10,722 nucleotides of DNA, taken from an uncultured Oscillospiraceae bacterium. Its GTDB lineage: Bacteria; Bacillota; Clostridia; Oscillospirales; Oscillospiraceae. A model generated the notes under the pieces. The model saw nothing but the letters and a program-made list of their open reading frames with translations, did not search any database and was not told the DNA's origin. Position 1 is the stretch's first letter. Each line of letters begins with the position of its first letter. Positions 1 to 7,130 of this stretch are shown piece after piece. The stretch spans positions 1 to 10,722 of the forward strand of contig CAKUJA010000072.1 of assembly GCA_934661135.1 (NCBI GenBank). Direction: 5' to 3'. A program made the translations under genes and the position numbers.

Positions 1-64
1 CGGATTCGTTTTGCAGATAGACTTCCGCGTAGTCCTCCGTGATGTGAAAGCCCGCCGTGCTCAT
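1..64 (-). CDS. 5' end of unidentified protein (partial)
   Basis: This gene starts with ATG at 62-64 and runs off the left edge, so only 21 codons are visible. The peptide begins MSTAGFHITEDYAEVYLQ. The start is supported by a GGAGG sequence seven bases upstream and by an ATGA overlap with the stop of the preceding DUF6103-like gene, an arrangement typical of translationally coupled genes in one operon. The fragment is too short for me to recognise a family. It is probably another accessory gene of the same mobile element. Confidence 0.7.
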   Translation of the reverse strand, partial: MSTAGFHITEDYAEVYLQNES

Positions 65-282
65 ACCTGCGCCTCCGGTTTCTTCTGCGGCTTGCGCACA
101 GGTTCATCCTGCTCGCAATCGCTGATGTACTCCTGCACGGCGGCAGGAACAACCTTTTCGTAGAGTCGCTGGGCTGCCTTTTGCAGCTCCGCTTCCAGCG
201 TCGAATCGCGCTTGGCGATGTAGCGCCGGAGGGCACGCAATTTTTCTTCTTCGAATGTGATTTGAATATTTGCCTGTTTCAT
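61..282 (-). CDS. Small DUF6103-like mobile-element protein
   Basis: A 73-residue, highly charged protein, predicted to be mostly helical and without signal peptide or membrane segment. The first half (about residues 8-45) is a charged amphipathic stretch with the core FEEEKLRALRRYI; the tail is rich in Pro, Lys and Gln. It resembles proteins called DUF6103 that occur beside conjugation genes in Clostridia; this is from memory of the family and no biochemical role is known to me. The ATG follows an AGGAGG ribosome binding site four bases away. It lies 11 bases after DUF3846 and overlaps the next gene by ATGA, so the three form one transcription unit. A DNA-binding or element-maintenance role would be a guess. 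Confidence 0.75.
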   Translation of the reverse strand: MKQANIQITFEEEKLRALRRYIAKRDSTLEAELQKAAQRLYEKVVPAAVQEYISDCEQDEPVRKPQKKPEAQV

Positions 283-293
283 ATATCCTCCTG

Positions 294-686
294 TCAGTAT
301 GACATTCCGCCCTGCACCTGCTCGTCCGGCATCGGCGCGGCAACGATTTTGTCATCCACGTGTATAAATATCTCCGGCTGCCGAAATTGCTCGGCAAACC
401 GCTCGGCAAGCTCGTGCGGCAGGTCGGTGAAATCACTTTGGCCGAGTCCGACGATAAAGAAATTTCCCGCGACGATGTCATAGATATCACCATCCGAATC
501 GCGCAGTGCGCGGTTGAGCGGCAGACCATCCAGCTTTCCAGACTCGCAGCAAATCAATGCCACCGGTTCCTCGTAGGGATACACGGCTTGGATATATCCG
601 CCGACTGCCGCTTGCATACTTTGCAGATCATCACCGATCTGCGTTTCATACGGAGTCTTTCCCGGCTCCACCATCAAGACGTTCAT
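294..686 (-). CDS. DUF3846 domain protein
   Basis: A 130-residue soluble protein. The chosen start is the ATG at 684-686, directly behind a GGAGGG ribosome binding site; an in-frame start further upstream would run through the promoter region and overlap the polymerase start. Recognisable features of the DUF3846 family are the N-terminal strand MNVLMVEPGK, a central YPYEEPVALICCE segment and the motif LNRALRDSDGDIYDIVAGNFFIVG (split here as LNRALRDSDG, then DIYDIVAGNFFIVG at about residues 65-88). The family is common in conjugative elements and phages of Firmicutes and has no established function that I know. The gene heads a short minus-strand operon with the DUF6103-like gene and faces away from the Y-family polymerase. 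Confidence 0.85.
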   Translation of the reverse strand: MNVLMVEPGKTPYETQIGDDLQSMQAAVGGYIQAVYPYEEPVALICCESGKLDGLPLNRALRDSDGDIYDIVAGNFFIVGLGQSDFTDLPHELAERFAEQFRQPEIFIHVDDKIVAAPMPDEQVQGGMSY

Positions 687-706
687 ACTCGTCCCTCCAT
701 TTCTAT

Positions 707-734
707 TTGTGATTCTCTCCGGGTGTGTTATACT
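707..734 (+). promoter_or_regulatory. Predicted promoter of the Y-family polymerase
   Basis: A -35-like TTGTGA (707-712) and a -10 TATACT (729-734, five of six matches to TATAAT) are 16 bases apart. Transcription would start near 741, leaving a leader of about 15 bases with the GGAGG ribosome binding site at 744-748 and the GTG start at 756. The same -10 read on the other strand gives TATAAC (732-727), so it might also fire towards DUF3846, but no good -35 is visible for that direction. I see no Firmicutes LexA box (CGAAC-N4-GTTCG) in the 69-base intergenic region. Confidence 0.5.
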
Positions 735-755
735 GGAGCTACCGGAGGTGATTTT

Positions 756-2003
756 GTGCAGCGGCTTATTTTTCATGTGGACGTCAACAGCGCGTTTCTA
801 TCCTGGGAAGCCGCGCGGCGTGTGGCAGACGGAGAACCGGATCTTCGCCTCATTCCTTCTGCCATCGGCGGCGACCGCGACAAGCGCACCGGCGTGATCC
901 TTGCCAAATCCATCCCCGCAAAAAAGTTCGGCGTTACGACCGGGGAACCTGTCGCGATGGCGCTGCGCAAATGCCCGCAGCTCGTTCTGGCCAAACCGGA
1001 TTTCGGGCTGTACACCAGAAACTCCAAAGCATTTATTGCCATCTGCCGCCGCTTCGCGCCTGTCGTAGAGCAGGTGTCTATCGACGAATGCTTTCTCGAC
1101 ATGACGGGTACGAATCTTCTCTATCCGAACCCCATCGCCATTGCGCACACGATCAAGGACACGATTTTCTCCGAGCTTGGCTTCACGGTCAACGTCGGCA
1201 TCGCACCCAATAAGCTGTTGGCGAAGATGGCGAGCGATTTTGAAAAGCCAAATAAAGTTCACACGCTGTTTGCATCCGAAATTCCGCAGAAGCTCTGGCC
1301 GCTGCCTGTGGGCGCGCTGTATTCGGTCGGCCGCGCGACGGCGAGCAAGTTGACCGCGTCTCAAATCCGCACGATTGGTGATCTTGCAAAGACAGATCTC
1401 ACGCGCGTCCAAAAAATCATCGGCATCAAGATGGGAAAGCTCATTTACGATTACGCAAACGGCATCGATACCTCGCCGGTGCTGGCAGAGCCGGAGGCCG
1501 TCAAAGGCTACGGCAACTCTGTGACACTTGAAGAGGATGTGACCGACACCGCGCAGGCAAACAAAATCCTGCTGGCGCTCTGCGACAGTGTTGCGTCCCG
1601 GATGCGCGCGGATGGCAGGCGATGCTCCTGCGTAACCGTGACCATCCGCGGCAACGATTTCCGCAACAAATCCCACCAGAGAAAGCTCCCGGAACCGACC
1701 GACGTGACTGCCGAGGTCTTCGCGCTTTCCAAAACGCTGTTTTCAGAGCTGTGGGACGGCTATACGCCGCTGCGGCTGCTCGGCGTGACGTTGGGCGACA
1801 TTTCCGACGACGAGACGGTGCAGCTCTCCATGTTCCAAGATGATCAAAAAGATCGCGCTCGGAAACTTGACCAGACCGTCGACCAACTGCGCAGCAAGTT
1901 CGGCGTTACCGCCATCTCGCGCGGGAGCGTCACAGATGCGACGAAGCGCGTGGGCAGAAAATATAAGGCGCAGTTGGAAGAGGACAAACCGAAGCAGCCC
2001 TAG
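756..2003 (+). CDS. Y-family translesion DNA polymerase (ImpB/MucB/SamB, UvrX type)
   Basis: A 415-residue enzyme of the Y family, which copies damaged DNA at low fidelity. Palm residues are visible: HVDVNSAF at 7-14 (metal ligand Asp9, probable steric gate Phe14) and SIDECF around Asp110-Glu111, the second catalytic carboxylate pair. A helix-hairpin-helix thumb lies at about 178-215 and the little finger begins near GYGNSVT (about 251). QLSMF at 356-360 fits the beta-clamp binding motif. The start is a GTG at 756 behind GGAGGTGAT; the in-frame extension upstream lies antisense to DUF3846 and is not real. It is the only plus-strand gene in the window and meets NlpC/P60 tail to tail with overlapping stops. 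The VNSAF and GNSVT signatures match Firmicute UvrX/YqjW-like proteins rather than E. coli DinB. It may aid element replication or mutagenic repair; that is inference. Confidence 0.93.
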   Translation: MQRLIFHVDVNSAFLSWEAARRVADGEPDLRLIPSAIGGDRDKRTGVILAKSIPAKKFGVTTGEPVAMALRKCPQLVLAKPDFGLYTRNSKAFIAICRRFAPVVEQVSIDECFLDMTGTNLLYPNPIAIAHTIKDTIFSELGFTVNVGIAPNKLLAKMASDFEKPNKVHTLFASEIPQKLWPLPVGALYSVGRATASKLTASQIRTIGDLAKTDLTRVQKIIGIKMGKLIYDYANGIDTSPVLAEPEAVKGYGNSVTLEEDVTDTAQANKILLALCDSVASRMRADGRRCSCVTVTIRGNDFRNKSHQRKLPEPTDVTAEVFALSKTLFSELWDGYTPLRLLGVTLGDISDDETVQLSMFQDDQKDRARKLDQTVDQLRSKFGVTAISRGSVTDATKRVGRKYKAQLEEDKPKQP

Positions 2004-3214
2004 TCATAGCTGATGTACGGAATTTTCAGCCAGTGCGTCCATCTGGCACCCTCGAGCTTGGTCTTGACCACGCCGTAGCGCGTGCCCATTGCTTCGACCA
2101 CTTCGCCGTTTCCGATGTACACACCGATATGCCCGTCGTGCCAGACCGCCAGCCCTGGTGTTTCTGGAATGGTGTCGATCGTGCCGGAGACGCTTGCGGC
2201 ATGATACATTTCGTTCGCGGTGATGTCCGGCATCCCGTTCGTGTTGTAGACGATTTCTTCCGTCTCCGCATCCAGCCAGCCGTAGCCCTTAATCAAACCG
2301 ACACAGTCTGTTGTGCGACCACCGACCCACGTCTGGCGAATGAACTCCGCGTTGCCAGCAAGAGCATCCGGGTACTGCGCCAGCTTGGATTCAAACAGGC
2401 CCTCCGTCAGCACAAGGCCGAACGTTCCCCACACATAGCCCCAATGCTCCTGATAGGCATGGATGGCGTACTGCACCAGATCGTCGGCGTTCTTACCGGC
2501 CGGGTTCGTGAAGCCGGACGTGTCCAGTTCGGTGCTGCCGCTGCCATAACCATAGTCGATCTGGATCGTGCCGCCCGATGCGCCGGTGCCGTCGCTGCCG
2601 TTGGCATTGCCCGCGATCATCGTGTAGATGTGCGCGGCGTTTTCCTTGTCCTCGTCAGTGACGGTTCTGCCGAGCTTTGCCGCAAGGTTTTCATACGCTG
2701 CCGCAAGTGAGAGCGGCATGGTCGCTGTGTAGACTTCCTCGCTCTCGACCGTGCTGCCATCCTCTAACTCTGTGACTACAATTCTGGTTCTCTGCTCTGT
2801 GATGAAAAAGCAGTCCACAAAACGGTCTGCCGCGCGCTGGCTCGGCGCGCTTTCTCCAAAGCAGAGAGCATAAAAAATCGCCTTGACCTGTATCGGGTCA
2901 AGACGATTGCCGTCGGTCATATTCGCGTTGGCTTCCGCTACCGCCGAATCCAGAAGAGAAAAAGCAGTCTGCATCTCCGCAATATGGGTTCTGAATTCAT
3001 CCGGCACGTCTTCGCTATATGTCACCCCATAAAAAGAGGCTTCCACAGCGGAATTGTTGTGGTCGGCCCCACCCGACGTAGTCGAGCAGAGGATTGCAGC
3101 AATCAGAATGACCGGTGCGAAAATAGCGACCAGCAGAAAGCCGACGCCTTTGCGCCCTTTCTCGCTCGTCAGCAGCATCGCCGCCGCACGCGCGGCTATT
3201 GCGCTCATGCTCAT
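2000..3214 (-). CDS. NlpC/P60 cell-wall hydrolase of the transfer system
   Basis: A 404-residue membrane-anchored peptidoglycan hydrolase. Residues 24-45 form one hydrophobic segment after a basic N-terminus (KGRK), placing the rest outside the cell. A middle region of about 160 residues (60-205) matches no domain I recognise and is followed by a Gly/Ser/Thr linker (205-236). The C-terminal part is an NlpC/P60 domain: catalytic Cys304 in TTDCVGLIKGYGW and His362 in HDGHIGVYIGNGEVVEA. Members cleave stem peptides, here presumably to open the wall for the secretion channel. I recall relatives named CD1108 family mobile element protein. Unlike CwlT of Tn916, no lysozyme domain is evident. The ATG overlaps the preceding stop as ATGA. 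The final stop shares CTAG with the convergent polymerase, so no room is left for a separate terminator. Confidence 0.9.
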   Translation of the reverse strand: MSMSAIAARAAAMLLTSEKGRKGVGFLLVAIFAPVILIAAILCSTTSGGADHNNSAVEASFYGVTYSEDVPDEFRTHIAEMQTAFSLLDSAVAEANANMTDGNRLDPIQVKAIFYALCFGESAPSQRAADRFVDCFFITEQRTRIVVTELEDGSTVESEEVYTATMPLSLAAAYENLAAKLGRTVTDEDKENAAHIYTMIAGNANGSDGTGASGGTIQIDYGYGSGSTELDTSGFTNPAGKNADDLVQYAIHAYQEHWGYVWGTFGLVLTEGLFESKLAQYPDALAGNAEFIRQTWVGGRTTDCVGLIKGYGWLDAETEEIVYNTNGMPDITANEMYHAASVSGTIDTIPETPGLAVWHDGHIGVYIGNGEVVEAMGTRYGVVKTKLEGARWTHWLKIPYISYD

Positions 3215-3897
3215 AGCTGCATCCCGCCCATGACCGGCGTGGCTTCCGGCTCTCCGTCGTGTTCAGCCAGCAACGCTCGGTCATTCTCGTCGAGACGCTT
3301 GGACAGACCAGCCGCGTCCATATACTCCGTAACACTTCCGGTCATGCGCCGCAGGAGTTTTTCTTCGCCCTCTGCCTGTTGGCCCAGCCGGATGCGCTGC
3401 TCTGCCAGCGCCTGTGCGACCAACCTCTGTTCGTCCGGAGACAGGTGCAGGGACATCGTTTCTGCTGACGCTGGATTCTCACCGGCCATCATGTACCGCG
3501 CGTGGACGCTGTTGTCACCGCGGAACGCTTTCGTGATCGCAGAGGAAATGAGGGACATCCGATCCATATCCGCGCCGCTTTCGCCCAGCGTTTTGCCAGT
3601 CATGAAATGCTCTGTCCTGCGCTGACTGTCCTCGTACCATTCCAGAAACATATCCAGATAGATGCCTTCGCTTCCGCCGTAGTCTGTCCGACAGAAAAAG
3701 CCAGCGTCTCTGGGCATCTCGCGTCCGTTTTGCCAACGCCTGTCCAGAAGAAGATACTCGTCCGGCAGATAGCCGACGCTGTCCAACTGCGCTTCCAGTT
3801 CGTGAAAAACATCTTCTGCCGCGCGTTGACCGGCATAGTTCAGCTTGCGCGGATTCTCCGCATCCGGTTCCCAGCGTTCAAATTCAATTTGCTTCAT
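3211..3897 (-). CDS. Conserved conjugation-operon protein of unknown function
   Basis: A 228-residue soluble protein without signal peptide or membrane segment. Residues 1-110 are rich in aromatic and acidic residues (LPDEYLLLDRRW, then GGSEGIYLDMFLEWYED); residues 150-215 are charged and probably helical (SPDEQRLVAQALAEQRIRL, RRMTGSVTEYMDAAGLSKRLDE). I do not recognise a catalytic motif. The position between VirB4 and the NlpC/P60 hydrolase corresponds to the CD1109 position in CTn elements of Clostridioides difficile, as far as I remember. The start ATG has a weak GAAAGGA ribosome binding site about eight bases upstream, 22 bases after the VirB4 stop. The stop overlaps the next ATG (ATGA), so it is translated with the hydrolase. 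A role in assembling or regulating the transfer machine is inference from context only. Confidence 0.8.
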   Translation of the reverse strand: MKQIEFERWEPDAENPRKLNYAGQRAAEDVFHELEAQLDSVGYLPDEYLLLDRRWQNGREMPRDAGFFCRTDYGGSEGIYLDMFLEWYEDSQRRTEHFMTGKTLGESGADMDRMSLISSAITKAFRGDNSVHARYMMAGENPASAETMSLHLSPDEQRLVAQALAEQRIRLGQQAEGEEKLLRRMTGSVTEYMDAAGLSKRLDENDRALLAEHDGEPEATPVMGGMQL

Positions 3898-3919
3898 ATG
3901 TCCATCCTTTCATCGTCCA

Positions 3920-5749
3920 TCATCTGCCGCCCGCCTTTCCGAACAGCGCTTCCTTATACTCCGGCGCATGGACCTCCAGCAGATACCGCTCATTGCCGCA
4001 TTTGTAGAGGCAGAGTCCTTTCTGCGCGAAGCGGATGAGGTCAAACTCGCTGCCCTCCAGCTGGAGCATCTCCATGTACGAATGCTTATCGATCGAACCG
4101 GGGTTGAACAAAAACTGGTGCGGCGGGATGGAAAAGAGCGGCTTTGTCATTTCCCGCACCCCCGGCTGGTCAAAGTCCTCAAGATTCTGGCTTGCCATGA
4201 GCAGAGCGGATTCTTTTTTCCGCACGCGCTTGAGCGCATTACGGATGTATTCGACCGCCACGGGATTGGACAGCCAGATATAAAGCTCGTCCAGCGCCGC
4301 GACGGTGTTGCCCTCGGTCAGCAGCTTGTCGGACATATAAGACAGCAGATTCAGAAGGATCGTGCTGCGCACGTTCTGGGAAACCGAAAGAAGGTCTTTC
4401 ACCCCGAACACCAGAAAGCGTGTGGAGGTGAGGTTCGTGTGGCCGTTAAAGAACTTCGCGTCCGCGCCGCGGCACATGGAGTGCAGCCCCAACAGCACCT
4501 GCTGGAGCGTTTCGCGGGTGTAGAGCTGCGGCTTCGTTTCGTCGAAGGTTTCATACTCGATCTCAATGAAATCATACAATTCTGAGAGAATGGGGTAGTC
4601 CTCCGGCCGCATCTGCGAAAAGTCCGTTTCCTCCGTGATGCCCCATTCGGTGTAAAGTCTAGTTAACATAATTTCAATTGTGTCGATCTGCGCAGTTGTA
4701 AAGTCCTTGTAGGTGCGGAAGACATCCTTGAGGAACGAGGTGTGCTGCGCGAGTCTGGTAGATTGCCGAAACGCCATAGGTGCTTCCGCATCGTCCGGGT
4801 CTGCCTCCGTATCCCAGCAGCGCGGCTCTAAAATGTTGATCTTGCACGATCCGTCCACCACATTCGCAAAGCAGCCGCCCACCGCCCGACACAGCTCCCA
4901 CTGCTCATGCTCGACATCCAGCGTGATGACCGACTTCCCAGCTTCTAAGAAATTGAGAAGCAATAATTTCATGAGGTAGCTCTTGCCCTGACCGGAGTTG
5001 CCGAGAATGAGAATGTTTGCCGAGGTCTTATCCTCGTCGCGCTGGTCAAAATCCACGACCAGATTGCTGCCGTATTTGTCCTTGCCGATGTAAAAGCCCT
5101 TGCGGTCTGTCTTGCCGGAATAGTTAAACGGAAAGAGATTTGCGACCGAGCTTGCGGGCAGGACGCGCTCATATTCCGTGCCGAAGGCGTTGTACCCGAC
5201 CGGACTGACCGCGCAGAAGCCTGCCTGCTGCCGGAGCTTCAGCTTGTCCACGTTCAGCTTCGAGCGCATCAGCTCGACCTCCACATTCGTCTGCAAAATT
5301 TCAAGCGCCTGCATCGTTCCCGCGATCATCTCGATATAGACCGCGCAGTGAAGAAGCGGCTCTTTGTTCCGGTGGAGCGATCCGATGAGGTTCGCAACGT
5401 CCTGCAAGTTGCTCTCCGCTTCGACTGCCTGCTGCATATTCTGGGAGCTGCCGCGCTTCATGCGGTTGCGGATCTCAGCATTGTGGACGATCTTTCGTTC
5501 TTCGAGCGGCGAGACAAGGCGCGTGTAGATATGAAGCGTCACGCCGTGCTTTTCGCCCAGATGCCGCAGGATGGCAAGGTCATCCGTGGACGTTGGATAC
5601 TCGCGCAGCGCCCACACGCAGCGGAACGTGTTGCCGCAAATATAATAGCCGGTTTCAAACTTCATGATGCTCGGCGCGACCATGTCCAAAAACGCTTTGA
5701 GATTTCCGATTTCCGCATCCGGTTTTCGTTTTCGCTTAAAAAGCCCCAC
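3920..5749 (-). CDS. VirB4-like conjugal transfer ATPase
   Basis: A 609-residue cytoplasmic ATPase that powers the type IV secretion channel. The Walker A motif is GNSGQGKS at 251-257 (Lys256, Ser257; preceded by Gly250) after ILILG; the Walker B region is TVAALDELY with Asp487-Glu488; ASQN at 519-522 is a probable sensor motif. The N-terminal domain of about 235 residues contains the FETGYYICGN segment common in this group. Its length and motifs agree with VirB4/TraE/TrsE proteins; NCBI names close relatives the CD1110 family. The start is a GTG whose G is also the last base of the preceding TAG stop, with GGAGG seven bases upstream, so translation is coupled. Neighbours on both sides are transfer genes. 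VirD4, the separate coupling ATPase, would have different surroundings and membrane segments, which are absent here. Confidence 0.95.
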   Translation of the reverse strand: MGLFKRKRKPDAEIGNLKAFLDMVAPSIMKFETGYYICGNTFRCVWALREYPTSTDDLAILRHLGEKHGVTLHIYTRLVSPLEERKIVHNAEIRNRMKRGSSQNMQQAVEAESNLQDVANLIGSLHRNKEPLLHCAVYIEMIAGTMQALEILQTNVEVELMRSKLNVDKLKLRQQAGFCAVSPVGYNAFGTEYERVLPASSVANLFPFNYSGKTDRKGFYIGKDKYGSNLVVDFDQRDEDKTSANILILGNSGQGKSYLMKLLLLNFLEAGKSVITLDVEHEQWELCRAVGGCFANVVDGSCKINILEPRCWDTEADPDDAEAPMAFRQSTRLAQHTSFLKDVFRTYKDFTTAQIDTIEIMLTRLYTEWGITEETDFSQMRPEDYPILSELYDFIEIEYETFDETKPQLYTRETLQQVLLGLHSMCRGADAKFFNGHTNLTSTRFLVFGVKDLLSVSQNVRSTILLNLLSYMSDKLLTEGNTVAALDELYIWLSNPVAVEYIRNALKRVRKKESALLMASQNLEDFDQPGVREMTKPLFSIPPHQFLFNPGSIDKHSYMEMLQLEGSEFDLIRFAQKGLCLYKCGNERYLLEVHAPEYKEALFGKAGGR

Positions 5750-6327
5750 TAGACCACCTCCAGAAAGCGCTGCCCGTCATAGTCCTCGAAGCGCTCCGTT
5801 GTGGTGTTCTGCTCAAAGTAGATGGCAAGCAGCCGCTTGAGGTCGTCCTTTCCGGCGCGGCGCGTGGTGAAGCCGTTGTCGCGGAATTTGGTTTCAATGG
5901 TAGAAAGCAAGGTGTACGCCGTGTCCGGCTTTTCGTTTTTGAGACGAACTGCGAGATAAAACTCCCGCGCCAGCGTCATCTGCACCTGCTTTTCATCCAG
6001 AAACGCACGATCCTGCTCCAGAAGACGTTTGATTGCCGGGTTGGATTCCTCCTGCATCCGGTCATGGTAAAAAAGGCACGTCGCGTTAAAGCTCTCGCGG
6101 GAGTTCATTGCCAGCAGCTCCACGCCCGCCTGTGCGCTGAGCGTGTTCTGCAGTGCGCGGATCTTTGCGCTGATCGCGCCCGCGGGCAGGACGCTGATGT
6201 TCGTTGGCTTAATGATGTAAAAAACGAGATCGCCTGCATCGGTGGAAATGCAGTAGTCCGTGATTTTGCGGATGCCCAAAAGGTTCTGCGTAGACTGCCG
6301 CCGCTTATCTTTCTTCTGTTTTTTCAT
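5749..6327 (-). CDS. Conjugation protein preceding VirB4 (TrsD-like position)
   Basis: A 192-residue protein with a very basic N-terminus (KKQKKDKRR) and no membrane segment. The ATG at 6325-6327 was chosen because GGGAGGA lies seven bases upstream; a GTG five codons earlier would sit over this site. Segments such as LVFYIIKPTNISVL and the middle KIRALQNTLSAQAGVELL look like the N-terminal region of VirB4 proteins, and the position directly before VirB4 matches TrsD of staphylococcal plasmids; both are weak resemblances from memory. It overlaps the gene before it by ATGA and VirB4 by one base, so the three should be made in similar amounts. It probably acts at the inner face of the channel with VirB4, as inference. 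Confidence 0.82.
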   Translation of the reverse strand: MKKQKKDKRRQSTQNLLGIRKITDYCISTDAGDLVFYIIKPTNISVLPAGAISAKIRALQNTLSAQAGVELLAMNSRESFNATCLFYHDRMQEESNPAIKRLLEQDRAFLDEKQVQMTLAREFYLAVRLKNEKPDTAYTLLSTIETKFRDNGFTTRRAGKDDLKRLLAIYFEQNTTTERFEDYDGQRFLEVV

Positions 6328-6587
6328 GTCGGGTCCTCCCACTCGAAAATTTGCTGCTCCGTGATGTAAAAGCTCACGACGAACGAGAGAAAGTCCAGCA
6401 CGCTCAGTCCGTCCAGATGGATGGACAAAAACGCATACGCCGCCACCAGCACCATTGGCAAAAACAGCCCAAGCTGCGTCAGCGTAAGCACTGCGATGAG
6501 CAGCCCAATGCCGATGACGGCCAAGTCCCGTAGCTGCCAGAGCCAGAGCGTGGCTTTGGCGTTCAGGTTATCGGGGTAAATGTAAAT
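6324..6587 (-). CDS. Small VirB3/PrgI-like membrane protein with apparent ATT start
   Basis: An 87-residue protein beginning (M)YIYPDNLNAKATLWLW, with two adjacent membrane segments at about 21-39 (LAVIGIGLLIAVLTL) and 41-57 (FLPMVLVAAYAFLSI) and a soluble tail ending FEWEDPT. Size, topology and the place two genes before VirB4 fit VirB3/PrgI-type inner-membrane channel components. No in-frame ATG, GTG or TTG lies between the terminator hairpin and the conserved region. A near-ideal GGAGGTGAT (6591-6599) is followed, seven bases after GGAGG, by an in-frame ATT at 6587, so ATT is the best candidate. A GTG at 6641 would be inside the terminator stem. Its stop overlaps the next start as ATGA. 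The coding frame is firm; the start codon less so. Confidence 0.78.
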   Translation of the reverse strand: MYIYPDNLNAKATLWLWQLRDLAVIGIGLLIAVLTLTQLGLFLPMVLVAAYAFLSIHLDGLSVLDFLSFVVSFYITEQQIFEWEDPT

Positions 6588-6590
6588 ACG

Positions 6591-6599
6591 ATCACCTCC
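6591..6599 (-). promoter_or_regulatory. Ribosome binding site that defines an ATT start
   Basis: The minus strand reads GGAGGTGAT, nearly a full complement of the 16S rRNA 3' end. The seven-base gap from GGAGG puts the start at the ATT at 6587-6585. An out-of-frame ATG overlapping this site (6601-6599) opens only a 12-codon frame. Confidence 0.6.
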
Positions 6600-6604
6600 A
6601 TGAA

Positions 6605-6639
6605 CGAAAAAGCGCCGCCGCAGAACATCCTGCGGCGGC
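6605..6639 (-). terminator. Intrinsic terminator before the transfer core genes
   Basis: A perfect 10-bp GC-rich stem (6614-6623 with 6630-6639) encloses a six-base loop, followed on the minus strand by GCTTTTTC. It begins nine bases after the TAA of the 141-residue gene. The next gene's ribosome binding site begins only about six bases beyond the T run, so there is no room for a promoter in between: expression of the transfer core must come from read-through, antitermination or a promoter inside the preceding gene. Confidence 0.75.
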
Positions 6640-6648
6640 ACTGGGTGG

Positions 6649-7074
6649 TTATTCTTCTGTTTGCGGCTGCACCGCTTTTAGCTCCTGCACATGCGCCAGA
6701 TCGACGAAATGGGTGGCATAGCTCCGCTCGATCTCCGGGCTGCCGCTTTTACTGAATTGCAGCGGAATGACCGGCTTGTGACCGGTCCCGTTTTTCTTGC
6801 GGACACCCCAGCGTTTGTAATAGCAGAAGGACGGCTTCAAACCATGTGCCTGCGCATACACGCGCATCTGGTGCAGCACGAAGGGCAGCCGTTTCAGGTT
6901 GGCATTGCACACGGCTTCGAGATACCGCACTCGTCCAAACCGCCAATCCTCATATTTCTGTTTCGGCAGGATGCCCGTGTCGATGAGCACATCCACCGGC
7001 GCGGCATAACCGCGCGATTGAAGTTGATGGTACATGGAGCTGTGGATCTTGCCGGTCAGCTCTTTTTCGTTCAT
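6649..7074 (-). CDS. Conserved mobile-element protein of unknown function
   Basis: A 141-residue basic, soluble protein. Visible landmarks are RGYAAPVDVLIDTGILP (21-37), the aromatic and basic YEDWRFGRVRYLEAVC (41-56), CYYKRWGVRKKNG (84-96) and a C-terminal YATHFVDL segment (119-126). I recall similar proteins in Tn1549-type elements without a function; the many Arg, Lys and Trp residues would suit nucleic-acid binding, as inference. The ATG at 7074 follows GGGAGG with a suitable spacing; a GTG three codons earlier overlaps that site and is less likely. It is a single-gene unit with its own promoter (7102-7130) and a strong terminator right after the stop. That isolation from the flanking operons suggests a regulatory or stoichiometrically separate product. 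Confidence 0.82.
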   Translation of the reverse strand: MNEKELTGKIHSSMYHQLQSRGYAAPVDVLIDTGILPKQKYEDWRFGRVRYLEAVCNANLKRLPFVLHQMRVYAQAHGLKPSFCYYKRWGVRKKNGTGHKPVIPLQFSKSGSPEIERSYATHFVDLAHVQELKAVQPQTEE

Positions 7075-7101
7075 GCGCCGCACCTCCCATCTGCAATTTC
7101 A

Positions 7102-7130
7102 ACTATACCACAGCGCGCCTGCAAATGCAA
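7102..7130 (-). promoter_or_regulatory. Predicted sigma-A promoter with extended -10
   Basis: On the minus strand a -35-like TTGCAT (7130-7125) and a -10 TATAGT (7107-7102) are exactly 17 bases apart, and TGG immediately before the -10 makes an extended TGn element. The start point would be near 7095, about 20 bases before the ATG at 7074. The -35 overlaps the T-rich end of the upstream terminator, so the end of one unit and the start of the next are packed together. Confidence 0.62.

Noticed and set aside
360..755. In-frame upstream extension of the polymerase reading frame
   Set aside because: It lies antisense to DUF3846 and before the promoter; the GTG at 756 with GGAGGTGAT is a much better start and gives the normal family length.
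798..1676. Long open frame antisense to the polymerase
   Set aside because: High-GC shadow: Arg/Ala-rich, no recognisable motif, and the opposite strand encodes conserved polymerase residues.
3845..4585. Plus-strand open frame opposite VirB4
   Set aside because: It has no ribosome binding site or recognisable domain and lies opposite conserved ATPase sequence; a compositional shadow.
6588..6641. GTG start at 6641 for the VirB3/PrgI-like protein
   Set aside because: It would place translation inside a perfect terminator stem and add residues unlike the family; no ribosome binding site precedes it.
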